Origin: Peribacillus sp044761665
GTDB lineage: Bacteria > Bacillota > Bacilli > Bacillales > DSM-1321
Direction: 5' to 3'
Assembly: GCF_044761665.1 (NCBI RefSeq)
Contig: NZ_JBIWCW010000006.1
Location: forward strand, 124,001 to 188,000
DNA length: 64,000 bases
This document shows positions 9,057 through 17,484 of the stretch, in pieces (position 1 is the first letter of the stretch; the number at the start of each line of letters is the position of its first letter). The notes under the pieces were generated by a model, which saw only the letters and a list, made by a program, of their open reading frames with translations, ran no database searches and was not told where the DNA came from. A program made the translations under genes and the position numbers.

Positions 9057-10007
9057 TTAGCGAACTTCAATAGTTAAATTATTCAGTTCCTTATCCTGCA
9101 CTGTGTCACCCCAATACGTATTGCAGGAAGATCGTTCTTCTAATGTCCACTCAATCGGCTCCCAGTCCGGTTCGAAAATTAGATACCCCCCTGAAAATAA
9201 CTCGACACGACAACCACTCCCTGGATCTATGACATATAGATAGATAGCTTGTGTTGCACCGTGCTTTCCTGGGCCGATAAATTGCAATCCATTCTCTTTT
9301 AAAATATCCGCTGCTCGTAAGATATCTTGTGAATCATCCAACCAATAGGAAATATGATGCAACCGTGCCGGAGTTGGCAATGTATCTTTCCTTAGTAAAG
9401 CAACATCATGAACCAATGATGTAACACTTAACCAAGCTGCTAAGATACCATCATCACCGCGCATATATTCACGCATGTTAAAGCCTAAAACATTCGTTAA
9501 AAATTCATAGGAAGCGTTTACATCGGTAGACGTATGAATATTCACATGATCGAAGCGTCGAGGTGAAATACCCTTTCGCCATGATTGATACACCTGATTT
9601 TTTAATACCGATGCATTTCCATTTATTGCTTTCGGCTTCTCAACATCATAATATAGTTCAAATGTATGACCACTCGGCATCTTAAACCGAATAGAATCTC
9701 CAATTCCAACTGTTGTCCCTTTTGGATATTCTTCAAAGGCCATTTCGTGTTTTTCCAATATTCCCTTAAAGTTTTCAACGCATTTTGCTGTTTTTGTACG
9801 CCAGCCAATATGTTTCACATAGCCTTCCTCTCCAGCTTCCAAGCTTAATGTGTGATGTTGAAAATCGCTATATGCACGTAAATAATGAACACCATTTACC
9901 TCCTCAGTTTCTTCCAAGCCGATCACTTCTTTGAAAAAGAATAGTGATTTATTTAAATCGCTCGTAACTAATGCAACATGTCCTAACTTCGCAATTTCTG
10001 GTTTCAA
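9057..10007 (-). CDS. Type I extradiol ring-cleavage dioxygenase (paralog 1)
   Basis: The 316-residue protein has two VOC (glyoxalase-fold) domains, as in catechol 2,3-dioxygenase and 2,3-dihydroxybiphenyl dioxygenase. The Fe(II) ligands of the second domain are visible: His154 in RFDHVNI, His217/218 in ARLHHISYW and Glu269 in CRVELFSGGY. Conserved HGATQAIYLYVIDPGSG precedes the Glu. It should cleave a catechol-type ring next to the two hydroxyls. The start is TTG, with AGAGGA six bases upstream. It is the third gene of the second catabolic series and resembles the paralogs at 14410 and 19900 closely, and that at 26945 distantly. Confidence 0.92.
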   Translation of the reverse strand: MKPEIAKLGHVALVTSDLNKSLFFFKEVIGLEETEEVNGVHYLRAYSDFQHHTLSLEAGEEGYVKHIGWRTKTAKCVENFKGILEKHEMAFEEYPKGTTVGIGDSIRFKMPSGHTFELYYDVEKPKAINGNASVLKNQVYQSWRKGISPRRFDHVNIHTSTDVNASYEFLTNVLGFNMREYMRGDDGILAAWLSVTSLVHDVALLRKDTLPTPARLHHISYWLDDSQDILRAADILKENGLQFIGPGKHGATQAIYLYVIDPGSGCRVELFSGGYLIFEPDWEPIEWTLEERSSCNTYWGDTVQDKELNNLTIEVR

Positions 10008-10122
10008 TGATCCTCTTCCTTCCTGTATGAAAATTCGATTAGCATTGCTTTCATTTTACAAACTTTTTTTATTGAAAACTACGAATCATTTATCTGAAAT
10101 TCAATCATTTTTCCATAAAGAA

Positions 10123-11088
10123 CTACCGAATTTTCGCTTTATCCTCATTGGTAATAAACTGATAGTTTGCCACTCCTCGTTGTTCAATCGGAATAGCTAA
10201 TAAATATCCCGCAAGAGGTTCCCGCTTAACCTTGTCCTCAGGTAATGGTTCATAGGCAGTCGTGACAAACAAGGTATCTAGGTTTTCACCACCGATTGTG
10301 CAAGAGGTCACGTGTGATAACGGCAGTTCAATCTCTTGAATGACCTCCATCTTTTTAGGACAGATACATACAATTCGCGTCGGTTTCTTTAAGCGAGCTG
10401 CTATGGCACCACCTTTATATAAAGCTACCCATAGGTTTCCATCCGCATCGATTGCCATACCATCAGGGAAACCTTCATCCATTTCAAAGGAGTAGACGAT
10501 TTTTTCAAAATGAATATCGCCATTTTCTTTCAGCTGATATTGGAAAATAAGGTGCTTAGAGGAGTCAATATGATAAAAGTTATTGGTTTTGCGATTCCAA
10601 TCCAAGCCATTTGAAAATGTTATATTTTCCAGCTTCACTGAAATATTTCCCCCAGCATCAATACTAAACAACTTGGAACTTTCAAATGGGTAATGTGACA
10701 ATGCTGTATAAGGTGATTCTTTGAACCGTTTAAAAAAACCGTCCGACAAGCCTACCCAAATCTGTCCATCCGGTCCGCACTTTCCATCATTCAAATAGTG
10801 AATATCATTGAGTCCCTCTGGTTTGGCAAAAGGCATTTTAATACCTTTTTTAAAATTCAAATAATATAAACCATCTTTATAAATGCCAATAAACTGTCCA
10901 TCCGCTGCTGGCACTATAGATTTGATCCAACCAAATGCATCATATACACTTTCTTGCTCCGTATCCGGGTTGTACGTAACGATTTTCTTTGCCGCAATAT
11001 CCAACCAAATTAAACCATATCCTTCATGCCAAATCGGCCCATCTCCAAATTTCGCGCGGTAGTTTCCACATTTTTTTATTATAATCAC
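10123..11088 (-). CDS. SMP-30/gluconolactonase family lactonase
   Basis: The 321-residue protein has the six-bladed propeller features of SMP-30/gluconolactonase: FGDGPIWHEGYGLIWLD at the N-terminus (Glu metal ligand in the HEG motif), ITFSNGLDWNRKTNNFYHIDS (Asn and Asp ligands) and FPDGMAIDADGNLWVALYKGG. It probably hydrolyses a lactone in the cytoplasm. The start is a GTG at 11088 with only a weak upstream purine stretch. It follows the terminator at 11202-11230 and so probably begins a second transcript. A 115-bp gap separates it from the dioxygenase downstream. Confidence 0.85.
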   Translation of the reverse strand: MIIIKKCGNYRAKFGDGPIWHEGYGLIWLDIAAKKIVTYNPDTEQESVYDAFGWIKSIVPAADGQFIGIYKDGLYYLNFKKGIKMPFAKPEGLNDIHYLNDGKCGPDGQIWVGLSDGFFKRFKESPYTALSHYPFESSKLFSIDAGGNISVKLENITFSNGLDWNRKTNNFYHIDSSKHLIFQYQLKENGDIHFEKIVYSFEMDEGFPDGMAIDADGNLWVALYKGGAIAARLKKPTRIVCICPKKMEVIQEIELPLSHVTSCTIGGENLDTLFVTTAYEPLPEDKVKREPLAGYLLAIPIEQRGVANYQFITNEDKAKIR

Positions 11089-11194
11089 CCACTATTTCAA
11101 TATCGTGCTATCCTATATTCCCTTCTGATACTGAAACTAGTTTTCACAAGGGTGAACTTGCTCGGAAAAACGGATAGAGTTCAAATGGAGTAAA

Positions 11195-11235
11195 TTGTAA
11201 AAAAAGAAAGAGTCTTTAGCTCTTTCTTTTCTTAC
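11195..11235 (-). terminator. Rho-independent terminator ending the main meta-cleavage operon
   Basis: An 11-bp perfect stem, AAAAGAAAGAG at 11202-11212 and its complement at 11220-11230, has a 7-nt loop. Read on the minus strand it is followed by a long T run. It lies directly after the aldolase stop and separates the upstream operon from the lactonase-led series. Confidence 0.8.
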
Positions 11236-11250
11236 GTTATGAGAGTGTAT

Positions 11251-12252
11251 TTACTTTGCGTGCTGCAATTGCTGTGCTACTTCATAAATCAAGTCTTCCT
11301 GACCCCCAACTGCCTTGCGCTTTCCTAGTTCTACTAAAATATCACGTTCATCTACCTGGAATTGTCTTGCAGCTTTTTCAGTGTGAAGTAAAAAGCTCGA
11401 ATATACTCCCGCATAGCCCATCATAAGGCTTGAACCCGATATTTCTTGCGGTCTCGGCAAGATTGGCGCTACAGTATTATTTGCCGTATCAATGATTTTG
11501 TATAAATCAATACCAGTTTGAATATGGAGACGATCTAAAACAGCAATCAAAGCTTCTGTTTGAGTATTGCCACTACCGGCCCCAAGCGCACGTAGAGAAC
11601 CATCAATATATGTAGCTCCTGCTTCAATAGCTGCTAGTGAATTCGCCATCGCTAAAGACATATTATTATGTGCATGGAAGCCGATTTCACAGTGCACATG
11701 CTGCTTTAAGGCTTGGATGCGTTCCGTCACTTGATTCGGTAACAAATGCCCTGCCGAATCGGTCACGTAAATGATATCCGCACCGTATTGCTCGAACAAT
11801 TTCGCCTGTTCTACAATGACATCGACTTGTGCCATATGCGCCATCATTAGAAAGCCCGCTGTTTTTAAACCTAATTCCTTACTCATGGCAATATGTTGTG
11901 CAGCTATATTCGCTTCCGTTACATGCGTTGCAATACGGGCCATTTTCGCCCCAACTTTTACCGCCTCTTTTATATCTTCCTTAATACCGATTCCTGGTAT
12001 TAAAAGTACGGCTACTTCTGCCTGCTGACATTCATCGACAGCCGCTTCAATGAGTTTCAGTTCATCTACCAAGGAAAAACCGTATTGTAAACTGGAACCG
12101 CCAAGCCCATCACCATGAGCAACCTCAAAATATTCCACTCCTGCCTGATCCAACCCTCTTGCAATATCTCTTACTTGCTGCTCGGTGAAAGCATGTTTCA
12201 TTGAATGACTGCCATCCCGTAATGATACATCCAACACATGAACATCCCTCAT
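11251..12252 (-). CDS. mhpE: 4-hydroxy-2-oxovalerate aldolase
   Basis: This 333-residue DRE-TIM metallolyase has DVSLRDGSHSMKHAFT at the N-terminus (a D-x-LRDG-x-H motif as in DmpG/HsaF/MhpE), ADIIYVTDSAGHL and the metal-binding HAHNN motif, then ALGAGSGNTQTE. It cleaves 4-hydroxy-2-oxovalerate (or a homolog) to pyruvate and an aldehyde. It overlaps the acetaldehyde dehydrogenase gene by 4 bases, consistent with the family's known channelling complex in which the aldehyde passes directly to the dehydrogenase. It is the final gene of the operon and is followed by a terminator. Very confident. Confidence 0.95.
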   Translation of the reverse strand: MRDVHVLDVSLRDGSHSMKHAFTEQQVRDIARGLDQAGVEYFEVAHGDGLGGSSLQYGFSLVDELKLIEAAVDECQQAEVAVLLIPGIGIKEDIKEAVKVGAKMARIATHVTEANIAAQHIAMSKELGLKTAGFLMMAHMAQVDVIVEQAKLFEQYGADIIYVTDSAGHLLPNQVTERIQALKQHVHCEIGFHAHNNMSLAMANSLAAIEAGATYIDGSLRALGAGSGNTQTEALIAVLDRLHIQTGIDLYKIIDTANNTVAPILPRPQEISGSSLMMGYAGVYSSFLLHTEKAARQFQVDERDILVELGKRKAVGGQEDLIYEVAQQLQHAK

Positions 12253-13136
12253 GAAACCGCCCCTCCCTGAGCCAACATACTCTTCGCCATTTCATTAGCC
12301 ACCCGCGCAGCCGCTGCGGTCATAATATCTAAATTTCCTGAGAAGGCTGGAAAGAAATCGCCTGCCCCTTCAACCTCTATGAATACAGAAATCTTATTTT
12401 CTTCAAAAATAGGTTCTCCACGTAAACGATAGCCTGGCACGTATTCCTGCACTTCCTGGACCATAGCTCGAATGGAGCTAATGATTTCCTCTTCCTTTCC
12501 CTTTTCTGAAACAAGGGCATGAACCGTATCTCGCATAATGATTGGTGGCTCAGCAGGATTAAGGATTATGATGGCCTTACCCTTTTTAGCACCGCCTACG
12601 ACTTCGATTGCACGAGATGTCGTACGTGTAAATTCATCGATGTTAGCTCGCGTGCCAGGGCCTGCACTTTTGCTCGCAACCGTGGCAACTATTTCGGCAT
12701 AATCTACAGCTACTACACGACTGATGGCATGTACGATGGGAATCGTCGCTTGTCCACCACATGTCACCATGTTGACATTATCTTTATCAAAATGCTCCGT
12801 TAAATTAACAGGCGGGACTGTGAAAGGACCGATTGCTGCCGGGGTTAAATCAATCATCTTTTTACCGGCGGATTTGATTACCTCGTAATTTTCAGCATGG
12901 GCGTAAGCACTTGTTGCATCGAAAACGATATCAACGAGACCCAGCTGATTTTTCAACCCCTCTATCCCATTTTCAATCGTATGATAACCTCGATCCCTTG
13001 CTCGTTTTAAGCCTTCTGAATTCTTATCGATACCGATCATGACCGACATTTCCAATGCATCGCAGCGTTCAATTTTATACATTAAATCTGTTCCAATATT
13101 GCCGGAACCGATAATTCCCACTTTTAGTTTTTCCAT
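12249..13136 (-). CDS. mhpF: Acetaldehyde dehydrogenase (acylating)
   Basis: The 295-residue protein has the NAD Rossmann motif IGSGNIGTDLMYKI, the catalytic cysteine in NMVTCGGQATIPI, and DATSAYAHAENY. Length and motifs match DmpF/MhpF/HsaG. It oxidises the aldehyde released by the aldolase to its acyl-CoA (acetyl-CoA for acetaldehyde). GAGGTGAC precedes the ATG. It is translationally coupled to the aldolase gene through a 4-base overlap and lies 9 bases after the hydratase. Confidence 0.95.
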   Translation of the reverse strand: MEKLKVGIIGSGNIGTDLMYKIERCDALEMSVMIGIDKNSEGLKRARDRGYHTIENGIEGLKNQLGLVDIVFDATSAYAHAENYEVIKSAGKKMIDLTPAAIGPFTVPPVNLTEHFDKDNVNMVTCGGQATIPIVHAISRVVAVDYAEIVATVASKSAGPGTRANIDEFTRTTSRAIEVVGGAKKGKAIIILNPAEPPIIMRDTVHALVSEKGKEEEIISSIRAMVQEVQEYVPGYRLRGEPIFEENKISVFIEVEGAGDFFPAFSGNLDIMTAAAARVANEMAKSMLAQGGAVS

Positions 13137-13145
13137 ATTGTCACC

Positions 13146-13916
13146 TCAGTCTGAAAAAGTTACCTTCATGTGGCCATATGGGCCATAATCTATTTCGAAT
13201 ACATCTCCCGATACAAAGGGAACAGCCTTTGTGATTGCACCTGAAAGAATAAATTGTCCTGCTTTTAATGTAATATCATAGGCTGCTAACATGTTCGCCA
13301 GCCAGGCCACGGCCTTTGCTGGGTTCTCCATGACCGCATTGCTAATTCCTTCATCGAATACCAAACCATTTTTCATAGCGGTAATCTTAATATTTGCCAA
13401 CTCATCCATTGTTGGTTGGGAATATACATCACCAAGTATGGCACCGGCCGATGAACCATTATCAGCAACCGTATCCTCAAAACGGAATTTCCAGTCTCTT
13501 ATCCGGCTATCGATTATTTCTATTGCCGGCACAACCGCTTCCGTTGCCTGTAAAACATGTTCCGCCGTTATGTTGGGGCCTTGCAAATCTTCCTTTAATA
13601 TAAAGGCGATTTCAAATTCTACCTTTGGACTGATAAAATTCGAAACGGATACAACACTATTATTCTCGAAAACCATATTGTTCAAAATATGTCCAAAATC
13701 CGGTGAATCCACACCGAACATGTCCTGCATGACCTTACTTGTCAACCCGATTTTCATGCCTACCAAATTAGCACTTTCCAATTTCTTTTGAATCTGCAGC
13801 AGTTGAATATGATATGCATCATCTACCGAGATTTTAGTTGTGGATGTAAAAGGTTCAATAGGTGTCTTGTTTTTTTCAGCATCTAGTAATGCCTGGCTTG
13901 CTGTTTGAATGTTCAT
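13146..13916 (-). CDS. mhpD: 2-hydroxypenta-2,4-dienoate hydratase (2-keto-4-pentenoate hydratase)
   Basis: The 256-residue protein has GMKIGLTSKVMQ, the metal-site VEFEIAFILKED, and VPAIEIIDSRIRDWKFRFEDTVADN, the characteristic block of the MhpD/XylJ/HsaE hydratases. It adds water to 2-hydroxypenta-2,4-dienoate to give 4-hydroxy-2-oxovalerate, the aldolase substrate. The frame is open farther upstream, but the ATG at 13916 has a strong AGGGGGGG site and follows the flavin reductase stop by 10 bases, so I chose it. Decarboxylase paralogs are close relatives, but the lower-pathway order hydratase-dehydrogenase-aldolase supports hydratase. Confidence 0.92.
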   Translation of the reverse strand: MNIQTASQALLDAEKNKTPIEPFTSTTKISVDDAYHIQLLQIQKKLESANLVGMKIGLTSKVMQDMFGVDSPDFGHILNNMVFENNSVVSVSNFISPKVEFEIAFILKEDLQGPNITAEHVLQATEAVVPAIEIIDSRIRDWKFRFEDTVADNGSSAGAILGDVYSQPTMDELANIKITAMKNGLVFDEGISNAVMENPAKAVAWLANMLAAYDITLKAGQFILSGAITKAVPFVSGDVFEIDYGPYGHMKVTFSD

Positions 13917-13926
13917 GGTTCCCCCC

Positions 13927-14394
13927 CTATACGACAGTTTGCAGTGAGTAGTATTTCCCTGAATAGAATAATAAAGGTTCTTTTTCTTCCAAGAGAATAT
14001 CCTGCACTTTACCGATAAATAATGTATGATCTCCCTCAACATATGAAGAAACCACTTCGCAGCTAATCTGGGCTAAAGCACCTGGTAGCACCGGAACCCC
14101 AGCCAATGTACCAAATTCAATATCTATTTCACCCTTCTTCTGACCGGCAAATATCATCGAATGTTCTTGCTGATCTTCGGCTAATATATTGACTCCAAAT
14201 TGGCCACTTTCACGAATTTTGTTAAGACAGCGAGCATTTTCACCAATTGAAATAACAACTAATTTGGGATTAAGGGATACGGACATGAAAGCATTAGCCG
14301 TCATCCCGTGCACCTTGCCATCATGCTTTGTTGTGATCACTGTCACGCCTGTCGAAAATTTCCCCATTGTATCTCGAAATAAACGATCGTCCAT
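13927..14394 (-). CDS. Flavin reductase of two-component monooxygenase (HsaB-like)
   Basis: The 155-residue protein matches the flavin reductase-like domain family: FSTGVTVITTKHDGKVHGMTANAF, then LVVISIGENARC and FGVNILAEDQQ. The C-terminal GDHTLFIGKVQDI segment is also typical. It should use NAD(P)H to supply reduced FMN or FAD to the two monooxygenase components encoded at 15385 and 20939. It lies between an extradiol dioxygenase and the hydratase, spaced 15 and 10 bases, so it is within the operon. Only one reductase is present for two oxygenase components. Confidence 0.92.
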   Translation of the reverse strand: MDDRLFRDTMGKFSTGVTVITTKHDGKVHGMTANAFMSVSLNPKLVVISIGENARCLNKIRESGQFGVNILAEDQQEHSMIFAGQKKGEIDIEFGTLAGVPVLPGALAQISCEVVSSYVEGDHTLFIGKVQDILLEEKEPLLFYSGKYYSLQTVV

Positions 14395-14409
14395 ACAGAT
14401 TCCCCTCCT

Positions 14410-15363
14410 TTATGCTTTAATGGTTGGATTATTTTCTGTATTCGCATCCATTTGATCTCCCCAATACGTGAAACCGATATCCATTTCATCAACCGACCAA
14501 CGAATTGGTTCCCAGTCTGGTTCAAAAATTAAATAGCCATTTGTAAAAATCTCCAATCTAACGCCACTACCGGGATCAATGGCATATATATACATGGCTT
14601 GTGAGATACCATGCTTTCCAGGTCCTTTGAAGAAGATTCCATTTTCTTTTAAAATATCTGCCGCTCTCAATAAATCTTGTGCATTATCTAGCCAGTAAGC
14701 GATATGATGGACTTCATGTGTTGACGGTGAATTTGGATCGAAGCTAAAGGCTATGTCATGGACCAATGGAGTGACACTCATCCAAGCTCCTACATACGTA
14801 CCATCTGGCGCCTCTACATATTCACGGAGATTAAATCCTAGGTGTTCTTGCATGAAGTCTACCAATTCATTCGCAGGCAATGAACTTAATAGATTTACAT
14901 GGTCAATTCTGCGTGGAGACACACCTTTGTTCCAAGATTTATGTGTTTGATTTTTTAGCACAGAACGTGTTTCTGGAGAAGCTAATGTTTTTTCCATATC
15001 GTAATAGATTTCAAAAGTATGATTGCTTGGTAGTTTGAAACGGAATGCCTTTCCTTGTCCTTTTTCGGTTCCTTCTTCTACCCATTCGATGGCTATACCG
15101 CTATTTTCGAGTTGCTCAGCAAATAAATCGACATCTTCACGACGCTTTGTACGCCAGGCAATGTGATCTAAGTAAGCTTCCTCTCCAGCACGTATCGACA
15201 ATGTATGGTGCTCGAAGTCTCCCCATGCCCGAAGGTAATGGACGCCATTCATTACATCAGTTTCCTCTAATCCAACCACTTCTTTAAAGAACCAAAGTGA
15301 TTTTTCTAAATCTGTACTTACTAACCCAAAATGACCCAATTTTGAAATTTCTGCTTTACTCAT
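14410..15363 (-). CDS. Type I extradiol ring-cleavage dioxygenase (paralog 2)
   Basis: A 317-residue two-domain VOC protein. Metal ligands are visible as the His in RIDHVNLLSS, the His pair in EVHHIAYWLD, and the Glu in VRLEIFTNGY. The N-terminal domain contains YLRAWGDFEHHTLSI and DHIAWRTK, similar to catechol 2,3-dioxygenases of thermophilic Bacillaceae. It should open a catechol ring in the meta position. GGGGGA lies before the ATG. It sits directly downstream of a monooxygenase gene and upstream of the flavin reductase, matching the order oxygenase, dioxygenase, reductase seen in phenol-type degradation clusters. Confidence 0.93.
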   Translation of the reverse strand: MSKAEISKLGHFGLVSTDLEKSLWFFKEVVGLEETDVMNGVHYLRAWGDFEHHTLSIRAGEEAYLDHIAWRTKRREDVDLFAEQLENSGIAIEWVEEGTEKGQGKAFRFKLPSNHTFEIYYDMEKTLASPETRSVLKNQTHKSWNKGVSPRRIDHVNLLSSLPANELVDFMQEHLGFNLREYVEAPDGTYVGAWMSVTPLVHDIAFSFDPNSPSTHEVHHIAYWLDNAQDLLRAADILKENGIFFKGPGKHGISQAMYIYAIDPGSGVRLEIFTNGYLIFEPDWEPIRWSVDEMDIGFTYWGDQMDANTENNPTIKA

Positions 15364-15384
15364 ACCCTTTCCCCCTTATCTAAT

Positions 15385-16593
15385 TTATGCAAAGTATGTG
15401 TTTGCCTCTAAATCACACATAACCCGGCCATATGTCTCTAATAAACTTGACGGTGTAATGAAACCATGTAAATGCATGGTGATGAAATCACGATAAAATG
15501 TTTGGAATACATTGTTGTTATAGGCGAAAATGGATCCAGATCCAGCTAACATCAAATCGAATGCTTCCTTACATAATTGATTAGCATAGCCAAACTGCGC
15601 TTTTATCCGGATACTTTCTTTCTGTGTAAAAATTTGCCCTTTTGTCGAATGGCCATCTAAATTTCCAATGGCATTTTCCAGTAACATTCGTGCACATTCC
15701 AGTTTCATATCAATTTCAGAAATTTGCAGATGCGTCACTGCCGCTTCATCCATTTTGTTGTAGAAGGTATTACCGATTCCCGCTTTTGCCACGCGCTCCA
15801 TATGCAAATCAAAGCCACCAAGCGCGATTCCCAAAGCCGGTGCCACGATGGACAAAGTTAACGATGGTACAAACGGTGTGCGATAAAGCGGATTATCCTT
15901 AAGTTCATCGATAACATAATGTCCTTGCTGCGCAAGACGATCCAATGACGTACGATGTTCCGAAATGAATACATCATTCACAATAACACTGTTACTACCA
16001 GATCCCCGAAGACCCACAACGTCCCAGTCATCTAAAACTGTGACATCTTCTTTAGGAATTACTAGGATTGCCATCTCAACGCCGCCATTGCCATCATCAA
16101 TTGGCGCACCAAAGTAAAACCAATCCGCATATGGTGAACCGGAGACAAATGGCCATTTAGCATCTTTAATCATGTAGCCGCCATCTACTTTTTCAATATC
16201 AATGTGAATGGGTTTGAAATTCCCAGCTAAGACAACATCCCTATCTTGATTAGGTCCAAAAATATCCATCAGTGCTTTTCGACCAAACGCATACGAAATC
16301 ATGTAATCCCGAATATTACTAAGCGAAACAAACCAGCCTGCCGAAGCATTACCACGGCTGATTTCTGTTACAACATCAAAATACGTACGCATATCCGTTT
16401 CATACCCCTTGAACATTTTCGGGCGAAGAATTTTCAAAAGTCCTTTGTCACGGATGGAATCAACGATTTTCGTAGGTAATGCACTCGATTGATCGATTTC
16501 TAGGGTAGCGTCGCGTAACTCTTTTCGTAATGAACGTGCATTTTCAATAAGCATCTCACTGACGTTTTCTATATTCACTATTGTTTCACTCAT
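15385..16593 (-). CDS. Flavin-dependent aromatic monooxygenase, acyl-CoA dehydrogenase fold (HsaA-like, copy 1)
   Basis: The 402-residue protein has the acyl-CoA-dehydrogenase fold features used by group D flavin monooxygenases: LRPKMFKGYETDMRTYFDV, EISRGNASAGWFVSLSNIRD, DGGYMIKDAKWPFVSGSPYADW and WDVVGLRGSGSNSVIVNDVFI. Relatives include HsaA, DszC and HpaB-like oxygenases, which hydroxylate phenolic rings with reduced flavin supplied in trans. The catalytic glutamate of true acyl-CoA dehydrogenases is not expected in this group. GGAGGG precedes the ATG. The flavin reductase two genes downstream is its probable partner. A second copy lies at 20939. Confidence 0.88.
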   Translation of the reverse strand: MSETIVNIENVSEMLIENARSLRKELRDATLEIDQSSALPTKIVDSIRDKGLLKILRPKMFKGYETDMRTYFDVVTEISRGNASAGWFVSLSNIRDYMISYAFGRKALMDIFGPNQDRDVVLAGNFKPIHIDIEKVDGGYMIKDAKWPFVSGSPYADWFYFGAPIDDGNGGVEMAILVIPKEDVTVLDDWDVVGLRGSGSNSVIVNDVFISEHRTSLDRLAQQGHYVIDELKDNPLYRTPFVPSLTLSIVAPALGIALGGFDLHMERVAKAGIGNTFYNKMDEAAVTHLQISEIDMKLECARMLLENAIGNLDGHSTKGQIFTQKESIRIKAQFGYANQLCKEAFDLMLAGSGSIFAYNNNVFQTFYRDFITMHLHGFITPSSLLETYGRVMCDLEANTYFA

Positions 16594-16615
16594 CTAAATC
16601 CCTCCTTTCAATCAT

Positions 16616-17473
16616 TTAAATTTCCACTTGAACTTTATCTTTGGTAAAGAAATGCTTCGTTTCATGTAAAAACTCTTCTCGTTGTTCAATCATTACCCAG
16701 TGTCCACATTTTTTGAAGACGCGCAATTCCACATTTGGCAAATGATCAAGTGCATATAGACTACTTTGTAATGGCACGAAACGATCGTAGTAGCCATGTA
16801 TCAATAAAAACTCATTCTCCATCCGTTCAAGTGCAGTTTGCGGAATAAGCATTTCTGTCAACGAAGACTTGGTGAAGTTCTCTCGATAAGAGCGAAGAAT
16901 TTCCGGACGTTGGAACATAGCAAAACGTTCATCTACTACCTGATCCACAAAATCTTTCATGCGGTCCAAATCATGAACAAACCAGCTTAATAAGTTCCTT
17001 AAATTTTCTTTTGTCGGATCTAGATGGAAACTAGAAAGTTTCATCAGTTCTGGAGTAGGCTCTTTTAAAAGGACTCCCGCTCCCATTAATACGATTTTCC
17101 CAAAGCGTTCCGGTGCCTGCATATTTAAATACATAGATACTACACCACCAAGAGAATTCCCTATTAAATTGGCTTTTTTAACTTGCAATGCATCCATCAA
17201 ATCCAGAATTTGCTGAACTCGCATCGACATCCATTGCACACCATTTTCCGGATAAATTTCAGGATGATCCGTATCGCCGAAGCCGATTAAGTCTGGTGCA
17301 ATAACATGGAAATCTTGTGCATATTCTTCTAAGACAAATTGCCAGTTGGCTTTTGCATTAGCTCCAGGACCTGACCCATGAATGAAAATGACTGTTTCTT
17401 CATGTTCCTTACCACCCTCATGAAAATACGTTTCAAATTCACCCGTTTTAACTTTATTTTGTTTGATCGTCAT
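16616..17473 (-). CDS. Alpha/beta hydrolase, meta-cleavage product hydrolase (copy 1)
   Basis: This 285-residue protein has the oxyanion motif HGSGPGANAKANW, nucleophile Ser107 in IGNSLGGVVS, the acid in GYYDRFVP and the base in KCGHWVMIE, as in MhpC, BphD and HsaD C-C hydrolases. It should split the ring-cleavage dienoate into 2-hydroxypentadienoate and a carboxylic acid. The ATG at 17473 is seven bases from GGAGG, preferred over 17479, which touches the site. It lies between the flavoprotein and monooxygenase genes; a second hydrolase is at 19028. Confidence 0.91.
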   Translation of the reverse strand: MTIKQNKVKTGEFETYFHEGGKEHEETVIFIHGSGPGANAKANWQFVLEEYAQDFHVIAPDLIGFGDTDHPEIYPENGVQWMSMRVQQILDLMDALQVKKANLIGNSLGGVVSMYLNMQAPERFGKIVLMGAGVLLKEPTPELMKLSSFHLDPTKENLRNLLSWFVHDLDRMKDFVDQVVDERFAMFQRPEILRSYRENFTKSSLTEMLIPQTALERMENEFLLIHGYYDRFVPLQSSLYALDHLPNVELRVFKKCGHWVMIEQREEFLHETKHFFTKDKVQVEI

Positions 17474-17484
17474 ATCCATACCTC